A stretch of 64,000 nucleotides of DNA from Pusillimonas sp. T2 (GTDB lineage: Bacteria; Pseudomonadota; Gammaproteobacteria; Burkholderiales; Burkholderiaceae_B), in assembly GCF_002236805.1 (NCBI RefSeq), contig NZ_NIQA01000003.1:1-64000 (forward strand), given 5' to 3'. A program made the translations under genes and the position numbers. The notes under the pieces are model-generated. The model was not told where the DNA came from. It did no database searches and worked only from the letters and a program-made list of their open reading frames with translations. Positions 7,840 to 17,836 of the stretch are shown in pieces; positions within the stretch are counted from its first letter, which is position 1; each line of letters begins with the position of its first letter.

Positions 7840-9084
7840 ATGCGCACCATTATTCCCATACAGCCGGCAAACTCTTCGGCTAGTGCGGCCCCTGCAACAC
7901 CGGCGGGTGCGGCGCTATCGGCAGGCAGCGGCATTACGCTAACCAGTCTGCCGCCGCTATCACTGTATGTTCATGTGCCCTGGTGCGTGCGCAAATGCCC
8001 TTATTGCGATTTCAATTCGCACGAGCTTAAAGGCGATCTTCCCGAAGCCGAGTATCTGTCGGCCCTGCAGGCCGACCTGGAGCAGGTGTTACCCTTGATT
8101 TGGGGCCGCCCGGTCGTGTCGATATTTATTGGCGGCGGCACGCCTAGCCTACTGTCGGCGCAAGCGCTTGACCAAATGTTGGCAATGTTTCGCGCCTGCC
8201 TTACCGTTTTGCCCGGTGCCGAAATAACATTAGAAGCCAACCCCGGCACGGCCGAAGCAGGTCGTTTTCGCGATTTTGCCGCGAGCGGCGTCAGCCGTAT
8301 CTCGCTGGGTATTCAAAGCTTCAATAATGCAGCCCTGAAAGCGTTGGGGCGCATCCACGACGCCGACCAGGCGCGTGCCGCCATCGCTATGGCACAAGCG
8401 GCCGTACCCCGGGTTAATTTAGACCTGATGTTTGCCTTGCCCGACCAAACCCTGGATCAGTGTGATGCCGACCTGGCCGAAGCTTTGGCGTTTGGCACCG
8501 AGCATCTGTCGCTGTACAACCTGACGCTTGAACCCAACACAGTATTTGCCAAGTACCCGCCCAATATCCCGTCGGAAGACGACGCGGCGATCATGCAAGA
8601 GCGGGTCGCCGACACGCTGGCGGCGGCCGGGTACGAGCGTTACGAGGTCTCGGCTTATGCCCGTCCGGGCAAACGTTGCCTGCATAACCTTAATTACTGG
8701 GAATTTGGCGACTATTTAGGCATTGGCCCGGGTGCACATGGCAAGCTATCGTTTCACGACCGCATTATCCGGCAAGCCCGCCTGAAAAATCCGGCCAGTT
8801 GGATGACGCAAGTACACCAGCGCGACGGCAGTCATTTGGCGCAAGACGATGTTGTGCCTGCACAAGACCTGCCCTTTGAATTCATGCTGAACGCCTTACG
8901 TCTGCGCGGCGGTGTCAGTGCTGCCACGTTTACCGAACGTACCGGCGTACCGGTGTCGGCCATTGCGCCGGCCGTTGATCGCGCCGTACGCAAAGGCTTG
9001 TTGGTTGACGATCCCACTCGCTTCCAGGCCACGGCGCTGGGGTGGCAGTTTCTAAATGACCTGCAATCCGAATTTTTGGATTAA
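7840..9084 (+). CDS. hemW: HemW-type radical SAM haem chaperone
   Basis: A 414-residue radical SAM protein, often annotated as oxygen-independent coproporphyrinogen III oxidase. The iron-sulfur site is Cys49-x3-Cys53-x2-Cys56 (WCVRKCPYCDF), and IFIGGGTPSLLS and ISLGIQSFNN follow. The CxxxCxxC spacing without the extra cysteine of true HemN favours HemW, a haem transfer protein. Residues 1-38 form a Pro/Ala-rich extension before the core. It starts five bases after rdgB. Confidence 0.92.
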   Translation: MRTIIPIQPANSSASAAPATPAGAALSAGSGITLTSLPPLSLYVHVPWCVRKCPYCDFNSHELKGDLPEAEYLSALQADLEQVLPLIWGRPVVSIFIGGGTPSLLSAQALDQMLAMFRACLTVLPGAEITLEANPGTAEAGRFRDFAASGVSRISLGIQSFNNAALKALGRIHDADQARAAIAMAQAAVPRVNLDLMFALPDQTLDQCDADLAEALAFGTEHLSLYNLTLEPNTVFAKYPPNIPSEDDAAIMQERVADTLAAAGYERYEVSAYARPGKRCLHNLNYWEFGDYLGIGPGAHGKLSFHDRIIRQARLKNPASWMTQVHQRDGSHLAQDDVVPAQDLPFEFMLNALRLRGGVSAATFTERTGVPVSAIAPAVDRAVRKGLLVDDPTRFQATALGWQFLNDLQSEFLD

Positions 9085-9116
9085 TGTGTAAAAACGGTAC
9101 AACCGCACCTTCAAAC

Positions 9117-9131
9117 GCACCATAATAGTGC
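9117..9131 (+). promoter_or_regulatory. NtrC enhancer site for glnA
   Basis: GCACCATAATAGTGC fits the NtrC dyad GCACyA-N3-TrGTGC. It lies about 100 bases upstream of the sigma-54 -24 element, the usual enhancer distance. A half-matching GCACCA at 9136-9141 and GGTGCA at 9189-9194 may be weak additional sites. Confidence 0.8.
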
Positions 9132-9223
9132 GTATGCACCAATGTGAGTCAGTCGTCGCCACGGCAGCAGGCAAATTTATTTATCCGTGGTGCATTTCCC
9201 ATCCATTTTGGCGAATTAAAAGT

Positions 9224-9239
9224 TGGCACGCTTATTGCT
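9224..9239 (+). promoter_or_regulatory. Sigma-54 promoter of glnA-ntrB-ntrC
   Basis: TGGCACG-CTTA-TTGCT is a full match to the -24/-12 consensus TGGCACG-N4-TTGCW. Transcription would begin near 9251, leaving a leader of about 43 bases to the glnA start at 9294. Confidence 0.93.
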
Positions 9240-9293
9240 TGTATAGGCGTACGCAGTATCGAATTGTTGACCCCTCATTGCTCAGGAGTTCTT

Positions 9294-10706
9294 ATGTCCA
9301 CCCCAGAAGATGTTGTGAAGTTCATTGCAGACAAGGAAGTCGCCTTTGTGGACTTTCGTTTTACCGACACGCTTGGTCGCGAGCACCACATGACGGTGCC
9401 TGCCCATACGGTCGATGAAGAAAAACTCGAAGCCGGCCAGGCTTTCGACGGTTCTTCGATTGCGGGCTGGAAGGGCATTGAAGCCTCCGACATGCTGCTG
9501 ATCCCCGATGCCAAATCGGCACGTATGGATCCGTTCCGTGAAGAGAACACCCTGATCCTGACATGCGACGTTGTCGAGCCGTCGGATCTGAAAGGTTACG
9601 ATCGCGACCCGCGTTCGCTGGCCAAGCGCGCCGAAGCCTACCTGAAGTCCAGCGGCCTGGGCGATACTGCCTACTTTGGCCCAGAGCCCGAGTTTTTCGT
9701 TTTTGACGGCATTACTTGGAACGACGATGCGTCCGGTTGCTTCGTCAAGATCAAGTCCGAAGAAGGTTCGTGGTCGCGTGGCCTTGAGCTTGAAGGCGGC
9801 AACCTGGGCCATCGCCCCAGCGTTAAAGGCGGCTACGTGCCTGTGCCCCCGGTTGACTCTTTCGCCGACATGCGTTCCGAAATGTGCCTGCTGCTCGAAC
9901 AGCAAGGCGTACCTGTCGAAGTGCACCACCACGAAGTGGCTGGCCCCGGCCAGCTCGAAATCGGTACCAAGTTCAGCACGCTGGTCGAGCGCGCCGACTG
10001 GAACCAGATTCTCAAGTACACCATCCACAACGTCGCCAACGTTTACGGCAAAACAGCCACATTCATGCCTAAGCCCATCGTTGGTGATAACGGCTCGGGC
10101 ATGCACGTTCACCAGTCCATCTGGAAAGACGGCCAAAACTTGTTTGCCGGCAACGGTTACGCCGGTTTGTCTGAGTTCGCCCTGTATTACATTGGCGGCA
10201 TTATCAAGCACGCTCGCGCGCTTAACGCCATTACCAACCCTGGTACCAACTCGTACAAACGCCTTGTGCCTCACTACGAAGCCCCGGTCAAGCTGGCTTA
10301 CTCGGCCCGCAACCGTTCGGCGTCCATCCGTATCCCATACGTAGGCAGCCCCAAGGCCCGTCGTGTCGAAGCGCGCTTCCCCGATCCATTGGCCAACCCC
10401 TATCTGGCGTTCTCGGCACTCATGATGGCCGGTCTCGACGGTGTACAGAACAAGATTCACCCTGGCGATCCAGCTGACAAGAACTTGTACGATCTGCCGC
10501 CCGAAGAAGATGCAAAAATCCCGACCGTCTGCGCATCGCTGGAAGAAGCTTTGGCAGCCCTCGACGCCGACCGCGAGTTCCTGACCCGTGGTGGCGTGTT
10601 CAGCAACGACATGCTCGATGCTTATATCGACCTGAAAATGGCCGAAGTCACTCGCCTGCGTATGACTTCGCATCCGGTCGAATTCGACATGTACTACAGC
10701 CTGTAA
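9294..10706 (+). CDS. glnA: Glutamine synthetase type I
   Basis: A 470-residue glutamine synthetase that forms glutamine from glutamate, ammonia and ATP in a dodecamer. The start at 9294 has CAGGAG seven bases upstream and gives [11 protein letters not shown]; the longer open frame from 9144 would run through the promoter. Motifs include FDGSSIAGW, the metal site around [10 protein letters not shown], the ATP loop [16 protein letters not shown], and [10 protein letters not shown], whose Tyr is the adenylylation site in GSI-beta enzymes. Control is by sigma-54 and NtrC, encoded two genes downstream. Confidence 0.98.
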   Translation: MSTPEDVVKFIADKEVAFVDFRFTDTLGREHHMTVPAHTVDEEKLEAGQAFDGSSIAGWKGIEASDMLLIPDAKSARMDPFREENTLILTCDVVEPSDLKGYDRDPRSLAKRAEAYLKSSGLGDTAYFGPEPEFFVFDGITWNDDASGCFVKIKSEEGSWSRGLELEGGNLGHRPSVKGGYVPVPPVDSFADMRSEMCLLLEQQGVPVEVHHHEVAGPGQLEIGTKFSTLVERADWNQILKYTIHNVANVYGKTATFMPKPIVGDNGSGMHVHQSIWKDGQNLFAGNGYAGLSEFALYYIGGIIKHARALNAITNPGTNSYKRLVPHYEAPVKLAYSARNRSASIRIPYVGSPKARRVEARFPDPLANPYLAFSALMMAGLDGVQNKIHPGDPADKNLYDLPPEEDAKIPTVCASLEEALAALDADREFLTRGGVFSNDMLDAYIDLKMAEVTRLRMTSHPVEFDMYYSL

Positions 10707-10728
10707 GCCAGGCAGGGTGGATCGTGAC

Positions 10729-11781
10729 ATGACACACCCCGAAAGTTACGATCTGCTCGCTACCGCAGTTTTGCTGCTCGATGGCAAAGGCCAGGTGGCC
10801 TTTGCCAACAGTAGCGCCGAAGAATTGTTCGGCGTGTCGCGGCGTCAAATGCAGGGCGTGCCTGCGCAAGCCTTGTTTCATGCCGACGACGCGCTGGCGC
10901 ATCGTTTTACCGACGCCTTGGCGGGCCGATTTGGCATCTTGCGTCAAGATGCCGCCATCCGTACGTCAACGGGGCAAAGCGTACCCGTTGGCCTGGTGCT
11001 GGTGCCGCTCGAACATCAGCCCTGGGTAGCGTTGCTCGAAGTCCGTAGCCTCGACCAGCACGATATGCTCGATCGCACGCTGCAGCTGACCAAAGAGCTC
11101 AATATTCAGCGCGAATCGTTGCGCAATCTGGCCCACGAGGTAAAGAACCCGTTGGGTGGTTTGCGCGGTGCAGCACAACTGCTCGAGGTCGAGCTCGATG
11201 ACTCGGCGCTGCGCGAGTACACCCGCGTTATTGTGGCCGAGGCCGACCGGCTCAGCAGCCTGATCGACCGCCTGATTGCGCCGCAAGGCGACACGCTGGT
11301 GCGTAAGCGCTTCAATATTCACGAGGTATGCGAGCGCGTATATACGCTGGTCAGCGCCGAATATGCGCAAAAAATTCAGTTTGTACGTGATTACGATGCC
11401 TCTGTGCCCGACGTGCTGGGCGATCTGCCGCGCCTGGTTCAGGCCTTGCTGAATATTGCGCGAAACGCTTGCCAGGCGCTAACCGAAACGCCCGGGGCAG
11501 CGCCGCCGCGTCTGGTGTTTCGCACCCGCATTGGGCGTCAGTTGGTGTTGGCCACTCGTCCGGTCAAGATGGGGGTCATTGTTTCTGTGATAGATAACGG
11601 GCCGGGTGTCGCGCCCGACCTGCACGACAAAATTTTTCATCCGTTGGTGACTGGCCGTGCCAGCGGGAGTGGACTGGGGCTCAGTCTAGCCCAGGAATTT
11701 GTGCAGCAACATGGCGGAGTGATCGAATTCGACTCCCACCCGGGGCATACCGAGTTCCGCCTAATACTGCCGTTGGAGTAG
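10729..11781 (+). CDS. ntrB: Nitrogen regulation sensor kinase NtrB (GlnL)
   Basis: A cytoplasmic PAS-histidine kinase of 350 residues that phosphorylates or dephosphorylates NtrC in response to the PII protein. Residues 1-110 form a PAS domain. The phosphorylated His136 is in NLAHEVKNPLGGLRGA. The ATPase has the N box NARNACQAL and the G boxes DNGPGVAP and GSGLGLSLAQ. I chose ATG at 10729; a GTG at 10717 in frame is possible. It lies 22 bases after glnA and three before ntrC, in one operon. Confidence 0.95.
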   Translation: MTHPESYDLLATAVLLLDGKGQVAFANSSAEELFGVSRRQMQGVPAQALFHADDALAHRFTDALAGRFGILRQDAAIRTSTGQSVPVGLVLVPLEHQPWVALLEVRSLDQHDMLDRTLQLTKELNIQRESLRNLAHEVKNPLGGLRGAAQLLEVELDDSALREYTRVIVAEADRLSSLIDRLIAPQGDTLVRKRFNIHEVCERVYTLVSAEYAQKIQFVRDYDASVPDVLGDLPRLVQALLNIARNACQALTETPGAAPPRLVFRTRIGRQLVLATRPVKMGVIVSVIDNGPGVAPDLHDKIFHPLVTGRASGSGLGLSLAQEFVQQHGGVIEFDSHPGHTEFRLILPLE

Positions 11782-11784
11782 TTT

Positions 11785-13278
11785 ATGAAACCTGTCTGGA
11801 TAGTCGACGATGATCAAAGCATCCGCTGGGTGCTCGAAAAGGCCCTGGCCCGCGTTTCGATTCCGACGCAATCATTTGCCAGCGCCGACGACATGCTCGA
11901 AGCGCTTGAACACGACGCGCCTTCTGTATTGGTAACCGACGTCCGCATGCCGGGCAAAGACGGGTTGACGCTGCTGCAAGAAATCAAAAGTGAGCATCCC
12001 AACATGCCGGTGATTGTGATGACGGCCTACACCGATCTGAACAGTACCGTAGCTGCATTTAAGAAGGGCGCTTTCGACTACCTGGCCAAACCCTTCGATA
12101 TCAATGACGCGGTGTCTTTGGTGCAACGTGCCATTCCGCCCGAGCCGGTAGCCCCCGTTGTGGCAACTTCCGCACGGACCGAGTCTGCAGATGCCCCCGG
12201 GCCGGTCATGATGAAGTCATCGTCAGTGGCTATGCAGGAAGTTTTCCGCGCCATCGGGCGGCTGGCAGTATCGCCCGCAACCGTGCTTATTACCGGCGAG
12301 TCGGGTACCGGCAAAGAACTGATCGCACGGGCCTTGCATCAGCATAGTCCTCGTGCTGCCGGGCCTTTTGTTGCGCTTAATGCTGCGGCCATCCCCCGCG
12401 ATTTACTCGAGGCCGAATTGTTTGGTCATGAAAAGGGCGCCTTTACCGGCGCCACCCAGCAGCGGCGAGGTCGGTTCGAAGAGGCCCATGGCGGGACGCT
12501 GTTCCTCGACGAAATTGGTGACATGCCTTTCGAGCTGCAGACCCGACTGTTGCGCGTTCTGGCCGAAGGTAGTTTTTATCGGGTAGGCGGCTCGCAAGCG
12601 ATCAAGGTCGATGTACGTATTGTTGCGGCAACGCACCAGCCGCTCGAGCAACGGGTGGCGCAAGGGCTGTTTCGCGAAGACCTGTTTCACCGGTTGAATG
12701 TGATTCGGCTGCGCTTACCGCCGCTGCGTGAACGAAAAGAAGATATCCCGGCACTGGCCGAGCTCTTTTTGCAAAACAGTGCCCGTGCGTTGGGCGTTGC
12801 CCCGCGTCGGCTGACCAGCGCGGCCCTCGAAGTGCTCAGGGCATTTGATTACCCGGGTAATATCCGGCAGCTTGAAAACTTCTGCCATTGGCTTACCGTC
12901 ATGTCTTCCGGGCAGGTGGTCGATGTTAAAGACTTGCCCCCCGAGGTTGCCCAGGCAAATATGCAGCGCAATGCCTCGTCGAGCGAGAGCTCATCAGCTT
13001 CTGTTGCGCTTGCTGCGTCTGCGGGCTCAGGCCTTCAAAGCCAGCCCCCCGCTGCAGGCGACTGGCTGAGCTTATTGAGCAAAACCGCCCAAGACAAACT
13101 GGAGCGCAACGAGCCGGCCATTATGGCCACGCTGACGCGAGAGTTCGAGACGGTGATGATCAGTACAGCGTTACGCCATTGCCGTGACCGTAAAGCCGAG
13201 GCCGCGCAACGTCTGGGCATAGGGCGCAACACCCTTACACGCAAGTGCCAGGAACTGGATATCAGCAGCGCAGACTAA
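11785..13278 (+). CDS. ntrC: Nitrogen regulator NtrC (GlnG), sigma-54 activator
   Basis: A 497-residue response regulator and enhancer-binding ATPase that activates sigma-54 promoters under nitrogen limitation. The receiver has Asp10 region VDDDQ and phospho-acceptor Asp52 ([11 protein letters not shown]). The AAA+ domain has Walker A GESGTGKE, the sigma-54-contacting GAFTGA loop, and [14 protein letters not shown] Ser/Ala-rich linker precedes a Fis-type helix-turn-helix ([19 protein letters not shown]). It most likely binds the dyad at 9117-9131 and so controls its own operon. Confidence 0.96.
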   Translation: MKPVWIVDDDQSIRWVLEKALARVSIPTQSFASADDMLEALEHDAPSVLVTDVRMPGKDGLTLLQEIKSEHPNMPVIVMTAYTDLNSTVAAFKKGAFDYLAKPFDINDAVSLVQRAIPPEPVAPVVATSARTESADAPGPVMMKSSSVAMQEVFRAIGRLAVSPATVLITGESGTGKELIARALHQHSPRAAGPFVALNAAAIPRDLLEAELFGHEKGAFTGATQQRRGRFEEAHGGTLFLDEIGDMPFELQTRLLRVLAEGSFYRVGGSQAIKVDVRIVAATHQPLEQRVAQGLFREDLFHRLNVIRLRLPPLRERKEDIPALAELFLQNSARALGVAPRRLTSAALEVLRAFDYPGNIRQLENFCHWLTVMSSGQVVDVKDLPPEVAQANMQRNASSSESSSASVALAASAGSGLQSQPPAAGDWLSLLSKTAQDKLERNEPAIMATLTREFETVMISTALRHCRDRKAEAAQRLGIGRNTLTRKCQELDISSAD

Positions 13279-13296
13279 CACCCGGGGGGTTTAGTC
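13273..13296. terminator. Bidirectional terminator between ntrC and smpB
   Basis: GACTAA and TTAGTC (13273-13278 and 13291-13296) pair, continued inward by ACCC/GGGT. The stem contains the stop codons of both convergent genes. The following T-run is short, so efficiency is uncertain. Confidence 0.5.
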
Positions 13297-13749
13297 TTTG
13301 TTGCGGGTGTCGTGTTTCATGATGCGTTCTTTCTCGCGTGCCCAGTCTTTGTCGCGGGAGGTGTCACGCTTGTCGTGCAGCTTTTTACCCCGACCCAAAC
13401 CGAAATCCAGTTTGATACGGCCGTTTTTATAGTGCAGATTTAACGGCACCAGGGTGTAGCCGCGCTGTTCGACCTTGCCAATCAGTTTGCTGATTTCTTC
13501 GGCGCGCAGCAGCAGCTTGCGCGTGCGGGTATTGTTGGGGTGAACGTGGGTAGACGCTGTGGCCAGCGGGCTGATATGCATGCCCACGATAAAGATTTCG
13601 CCATCGCGCACAATGACGTAGCTTTCTTTGATTTGCACGTGCCCGGCCCGTATCGCCTTGACTTCCCAGCCCTCGAGCACGAGCCCGGCTTCGAAGCGGT
13701 CTTCAATAAAATAATCGTGAAAGGCTTTGCGGTTGTCGACAATGCTCAT
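13291..13749 (-). CDS. smpB: SsrA-binding protein SmpB
   Basis: A 152-residue RNA-binding protein that brings tmRNA to stalled ribosomes for trans-translation. The opening [20 protein letters not shown], the stretch [20 protein letters not shown], and the basic tail with [12 protein letters not shown] are all characteristic. Length is normal. It diverges from ratA by 66 bases, the usual smpB/ratA neighbourhood. No tmRNA gene was recognised in the window. Confidence 0.97.
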   Translation of the reverse strand: MSIVDNRKAFHDYFIEDRFEAGLVLEGWEVKAIRAGHVQIKESYVIVRDGEIFIVGMHISPLATASTHVHPNNTRTRKLLLRAEEISKLIGKVEQRGYTLVPLNLHYKNGRIKLDFGLGRGKKLHDKRDTSRDKDWAREKERIMKHDTRNKD

Positions 13750-13815
13750 TAGGGTAGGGGGCTTGGTGTATAAACGTTAAAATCAACCTTACATTCTATC
13801 TACTAAACCGAATCA

Positions 13816-14247
13816 ATGCATACTGTTCAGCGATCTGTTCTTGTTCCTTACAACTGTGCCCAAATGTTTGATCTGGTCGCAGATGTCGAAAAGTACCCCG
13901 AATTCATGCCCTGGTGCGGTGGATCAACAGTGCAATCGCGCGACGAGCACGGCATGCAGGCCTCCATTACCATCAGCTTTGCCGGTATCAAGCAGGCCTT
14001 TACTACACGCAATCGGCACGCCTACCCCACACAAATCGACTTCGAACTCGTCGACGGCCCGTTTTCAAAACTGTCCGGCAAGTGGGAGTTCATCGAACTA
14101 GCCCCCGACGCCTGTAAAGTCCTCTACACCATGGAATATGCGTTCTCGAGCCGTGCGCTCGAAATGGTCGTCGGGCCGGTGTTCAACCGCATCGCCACCA
14201 GTTTTATCGATTCGTTCACCCAACGAGCGCAGGCGTGTTATGGCTGA
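13816..14247 (+). CDS. ratA: RatA-like SRPBCC (START fold) protein
   Basis: A 143-residue protein of the polyketide cyclase/START family. E. coli RatA was described as a 50S-binding toxin, and mitochondrial Coq10 relatives bind ubiquinone. Typical elements are SVLVPYNCAQMFDLVADVEKYPEFMPW and the C-terminal helix NRIATSFIDSFTQRA. The stop overlaps the start of rnfH by eight bases, so the two are coupled. Whether it is a toxin here or a quinone-binding Coq10-like protein cannot be told from sequence. Confidence 0.9.
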   Translation: MHTVQRSVLVPYNCAQMFDLVADVEKYPEFMPWCGGSTVQSRDEHGMQASITISFAGIKQAFTTRNRHAYPTQIDFELVDGPFSKLSGKWEFIELAPDACKVLYTMEYAFSSRALEMVVGPVFNRIATSFIDSFTQRAQACYG

Positions 14248-14590
14248 GGCCACCGTCGTGCACATTGAGGTTATCTACGCGCTGCCCGACACCGTCTGGC
14301 GTAAATCGCTAACGCTGCCGCAAGGCGCGAGCGTCAACGATGCCCTGCAGGCCAGTGGCTTAGCGGTTGACTACCCCGAGTTGTTCAGCGACCCTGTGTC
14401 AACGGGCATTTACGGCGTGGCCTGCGCAGCCGACCACATACTGGCCGATGCCGATCGGGTCGAGGTGTATCGGGCGCTGCGTTTCGACCCCAAAGAGTCG
14501 CGTCGGCGCAGGGCGCTGCACCGCTTTGCGACCAAAAAATCCCTTAAAGGCGGCAAGCCTTCGCGTCGAAACGTGCAGGTGCGTGCATGA
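14240..14590 (+). CDS. rnfH: RnfH family ubiquitin-fold protein
   Basis: A 116-residue small protein with a ubiquitin-like fold of unknown biochemical role, nearly always next to ratA. I took the ATG at 14240 (MAEATVVHIEVIYALPD), overlapping ratA; the frame is open earlier but that part is a shadow of ratA. The motif VYRALRFDPKESRRRRA is the family signature, followed by a basic, probably flexible tail. Its stop overlaps the next gene's start as ATGA. Confidence 0.9.
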   Translation: MAEATVVHIEVIYALPDTVWRKSLTLPQGASVNDALQASGLAVDYPELFSDPVSTGIYGVACAADHILADADRVEVYRALRFDPKESRRRRALHRFATKKSLKGGKPSRRNVQVRA

Positions 14591-15747
14591 CATCGACGCA
14601 ACCCCAGCTTGGGGCGGGTGAGGTCGCGTCTGTATTGTTCAGCACGCTTGCTGCCGAAGGCGGCTATCGCCTCGGGCTTATTACCCTGAACCAACCTCAG
14701 GCACTCAATGGGTTGTCGCTCGATATGGCACGGGCCATATCGGCGCAACTTACCGCGTGGGAGGCCGACCCGAGCATTGCCGTGGTGCTTATGCGCGGCG
14801 CGGGTGAAAAGGCGTTTTGTGCTGGCGGCGACCTGCAGGCCATTTATCCCAGTCTGCCTCAAACGCCTTACGCCAGCGGCTGGCAAAACGAATACCTGCG
14901 TACTTTTTTTCAGGTCGAATACACCCTTGATCACCACATCCATTGCTATACCAAGCCGGTGTTGTGCTGGGTCAATGGCATTGTGATGGGAGGTGGAGCA
15001 GGGCTGATGATGGGCGCCAGTCATCGCGTTGCGACTGAAACCACCCGTTTTGCCATGCCCGAAATCGTTATCGGGTTATTTCCCGACGTGGCTGGCAGCT
15101 GGTTGTTTAACCGGATGCCGCAGGGCATTGGCCGGTTTCTTGCCTTAACGGGCAGCATAATCAACGCGTCCGATACCCACTATCTGGGCATCGTGAACCA
15201 CCATCTTGCATCAAGTGCATGGCCCGTTTTATTGCAACGCTTACAGGCAGTTAGATGGCATCAAGACAGGGCAAGCAATGATGCCTTGCTTGACGCCTGC
15301 CTGAATAGCCTGAAAACGCCGGCATTGCCGCCCGGCCCGGTTCAGCAGTATGCGCATGCTATGGCCGATTGGACCAACGCCAGCGATTGGCGGTTGGTGT
15401 ATCGTAGTCTTTTGGCGCTGACCGAAGCTGATGACGCCTGGTTAACGCAGGCTGCGCAGCGTTTACACAAGGGTTGCCCGGCGGCGATCGCGCTGGCATT
15501 TCAGACGCTGACCCGAGCTAAAACAATGTCGCTGTCTCAGGTGTTTCAAATGGAGTACACCGTGGCGCTCAACGCCACGGCGCGCAGCGATTTCCGAGAA
15601 GGTATCCGGGCCTTGCTGATCGATAAAACCGGAAATCCGCACTGGTCGCCCTCAAACATTGACCAAGTCGATGATGACCAGATTGCCGCGTTATTCGAAC
15701 CCGCCTGGCCGGCGTCGCAGCCTCATCCGTTGGCCGCAATAGGGTAG
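14587..15747 (+). CDS. Enoyl-CoA hydratase/isomerase family, 3-hydroxyisobutyryl-CoA hydrolase-like
   Basis: A 386-residue crotonase-fold enzyme. It has the CoA-binding and oxyanion segments KAFCAGGDLQAIYPS and NGIVMGGGAGLMMGASHR, then ATETTRFAMPEIVIGLFPDVAGSW. The FPD-x-GSW pattern and length above 350 residues point to the ECH_2 / 3-hydroxyisobutyryl-CoA hydrolase branch, which acts in valine breakdown, rather than to a classical hydratase of about 260 residues. It is coupled to rnfH by ATGA overlap and its end overlaps the convergent ygfZ by 25 bases. The exact substrate is not certain. Confidence 0.85.
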   Translation: MTSTQPQLGAGEVASVLFSTLAAEGGYRLGLITLNQPQALNGLSLDMARAISAQLTAWEADPSIAVVLMRGAGEKAFCAGGDLQAIYPSLPQTPYASGWQNEYLRTFFQVEYTLDHHIHCYTKPVLCWVNGIVMGGGAGLMMGASHRVATETTRFAMPEIVIGLFPDVAGSWLFNRMPQGIGRFLALTGSIINASDTHYLGIVNHHLASSAWPVLLQRLQAVRWHQDRASNDALLDACLNSLKTPALPPGPVQQYAHAMADWTNASDWRLVYRSLLALTEADDAWLTQAAQRLHKGCPAAIALAFQTLTRAKTMSLSQVFQMEYTVALNATARSDFREGIRALLIDKTGNPHWSPSNIDQVDDDQIAALFEPAWPASQPHPLAAIG

Positions 15748-16703
15748 GGCAAGTCTTGCAACACAATGGCGGGGCCATCGGCTGCGCCAACCCGTAAGTC
15801 GGCTTGACCAACGTCAGCCAGTTGTACCTCGAACAGTACATGGGTCAGGTTGTTGACCACCGCAGCGTTAACAATTCGGCCCACAGGTGCATCGGGCGCG
15901 CCAGCATGAAACGTGTCTTGACCGGGCGTGATGTTGGCCAAAGACTCTTTGGCAGCGTCTAGCGTAATGACGCCACGCGCCATGCGTCGCTTTACGGTAC
16001 CCCGATAATGACTACGCGCCACGACTTCTTGCCCCGGGTAACATCCTTTGGTGAAACTTACGCCGCCAATCAGGTCAAAGTTCAGGGTCTGCGGGATGAA
16101 CATGTCTTGGGTGGCCAGTTCGACCCACGGCAAACCTGCAGCGATATCGGCAGCATGCCAAGCGCCGACTGCATTACTTTCGGCGGCATCAAGGGTTTGG
16201 ACGTCGTCGCGGGGGTCGATATGCCACCAGCGGGCCTGGTCGGGGTTTGCGCAGGGTGCGGCAATAAATGCCCCTGCCGTCGTTTCGACAACGGTATAGG
16301 CTGCAGGTTGTTTGGGCCAAGACGCGGCTGCGGACGCAGCGGCCGGGGGCACCGCATCGGGCGTTGCGCAGCTTACGCCTTGAACCAGGGCAGGCAGCAG
16401 GCTTAATTTAACTTTGGCCCGCAGGACAAACATGGACAAACGTTTTACTATGGCGGGCGCGATGTCGTGGCGGATCAGGGCTCGGTAGGTAGGGGCTTGG
16501 GCATCGGCCACTTGCCACACCACCATGCTGGCAAGCATGCGCCCTTTGGGCGTGCAGTAAGCTGCCAGGCAGGCTTGCCCGGGCGTCAGACCGGCAATGT
16601 CGTTACTAAGCTGGCCTTGCAAAAAGCCGGCAGTATCTTCGCCAACGGCTTCTATAACAGCAAAGTCAGGCAATACGGTTGTCGTGCATGGGGTTTGATT
16701 CAT
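15723..16703 (-). CDS. ygfZ: YgfZ/GcvT-like folate-binding protein
   Basis: A 326-residue protein of the YgfZ (IbaG57-type) family, which uses tetrahydrofolate to support assembly or repair of certain iron-sulfur enzymes such as MiaB. The signature K-G-C-Y-x-G-Q-E is visible in FTKGCYPGQEVVARSHYRG. Length is typical for bacteria. It diverges from mltG with about 120 bases between the starts, a conserved pairing in betaproteobacteria, and overlaps the end of the CoA hydrolase gene tail to tail. Confidence 0.93.
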   Translation of the reverse strand: MNQTPCTTTVLPDFAVIEAVGEDTAGFLQGQLSNDIAGLTPGQACLAAYCTPKGRMLASMVVWQVADAQAPTYRALIRHDIAPAIVKRLSMFVLRAKVKLSLLPALVQGVSCATPDAVPPAAASAAASWPKQPAAYTVVETTAGAFIAAPCANPDQARWWHIDPRDDVQTLDAAESNAVGAWHAADIAAGLPWVELATQDMFIPQTLNFDLIGGVSFTKGCYPGQEVVARSHYRGTVKRRMARGVITLDAAKESLANITPGQDTFHAGAPDAPVGRIVNAAVVNNLTHVLFEVQLADVGQADLRVGAADGPAIVLQDLPYPIAANG

Positions 16704-16827
16704 GGGCTTTACGTCAGGTTCGTAAGGTTAGGCATTAACGTTTTATGATAACGACCTTCGTTAGGGTTTGTCAGGATAACTCGGCTGGTTGAAGGGCTAT
16801 AGGGCCCCAGGCGGCCACAGGACGCGA

Positions 16828-17835
16828 ATGATACGGATGTTTAAAAAAGGTTTGTTGTGGCTTTTGCTTTTGGTCATGGTGCTTTCGGCAGCGCTGGCCG
16901 GCGGCGCCTGGTACTGGGCGCACACGGCCGTTACGCTCAAGCAGGACCCGGCCGACTATCTGGTTGAAAGCGGCGCCGGCCTGAGAGCTGTTGCCCGCAG
17001 CATGAACGAGGCCGGCGTGGTCATCAATGAAGACTTGTTTGTTGTTATGGCGCGTCTGACTGGCTACGACACGCAAATCAAGGCGGGCGCCTACGAGGCC
17101 CGTCAGGGTGACACCCCCCGTAGTTTGCTCGAGCGTATGGCCGCTGGCGACATGATGCAAACGCGGCTCACGCTGGTCGAGGGATGGACGTATGCGCGTA
17201 TCCGCGACGAATTGCGTCAAAACCCTGACGTCAAACAAACGCTCGAGGACGTAAGCGATGCCGCCTTGAAAGATCGTCTGGGCATCGACAGCCCCAGTCT
17301 TGAGGGGTGGTTTTACCCCGATACCTATGTGTTCACACCGGGCACGTCCGACTTCGACATCTTGCGCCGCGCTTATGCCGCACAAAAAGAGATGCTCGAC
17401 AAACTCTGGGCGGCACGCCCAGATGGCCTGCCCCTTAAATCACCCTACGAGGCGCTGATTCTGGCTTCTATCGTCGAAAAAGAAACCGGGCATGCTCAAG
17501 ACCGCGATCGCGTCAGTGGTGTATTCATAAACCGTCTGCGTCTGGGCATGCCGCTGCAGACCGACCCAACCGTCATTTACGGTATGGGCGACAAGTACCA
17601 GGGGCGCATCCGTAAAGTCGACCTTCAAACCGACACTCCCTGGAACACCTATACTCGGGGCGGCTTACCGCCCACACCTATTGCCAGCAGCGGGCGGGCG
17701 GCGCTCAAGGCCGCACTCAACCCCGAGTCACACAAATTTTTGTATTTCGTCTCGCGTGGCGACGGCACCAGTGAGTTTTCCGAAAATCTGAACGCGCATA
17801 ATCGTGCCGTCGCCAAATACATTCTGGGGCGTTGA
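16828..17835 (+). CDS. mltG: Endolytic murein transglycosylase MltG
   Basis: A 335-residue inner-membrane enzyme that cleaves nascent glycan strands and is thought to terminate peptidoglycan polymerisation. One membrane segment (about residues 7-28, [20 protein letters not shown]) anchors the periplasmic YceG domain. The catalytic Glu is in [11 protein letters not shown], and [17 protein letters not shown] is the conserved C-terminal loop. I chose ATG at 16828 because AGGA precedes it and the membrane anchor begins at once; the frame is open to 16789. tmk begins one base after its stop. Confidence 0.95.
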   Translation: MIRMFKKGLLWLLLLVMVLSAALAGGAWYWAHTAVTLKQDPADYLVESGAGLRAVARSMNEAGVVINEDLFVVMARLTGYDTQIKAGAYEARQGDTPRSLLERMAAGDMMQTRLTLVEGWTYARIRDELRQNPDVKQTLEDVSDAALKDRLGIDSPSLEGWFYPDTYVFTPGTSDFDILRRAYAAQKEMLDKLWAARPDGLPLKSPYEALILASIVEKETGHAQDRDRVSGVFINRLRLGMPLQTDPTVIYGMGDKYQGRIRKVDLQTDTPWNTYTRGGLPPTPIASSGRAALKAALNPESHKFLYFVSRGDGTSEFSENLNAHNRAVAKYILGR

Positions 17836-17836
17836 C

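Noticed and set aside
9136-9194. Two further NtrC-like sites before glnA
   Set aside because: Only one half of the dyad matches in each (GCACCA at 9136-9141, GGTGCA at 9189-9194), so they are mentioned only as weak candidates.
9282-10730. 482-codon open frame antisense to glnA
   Set aside because: It mirrors glnA codon for codon in a high-GC region and shows no recognisable protein features; glnA on the other strand is certain.
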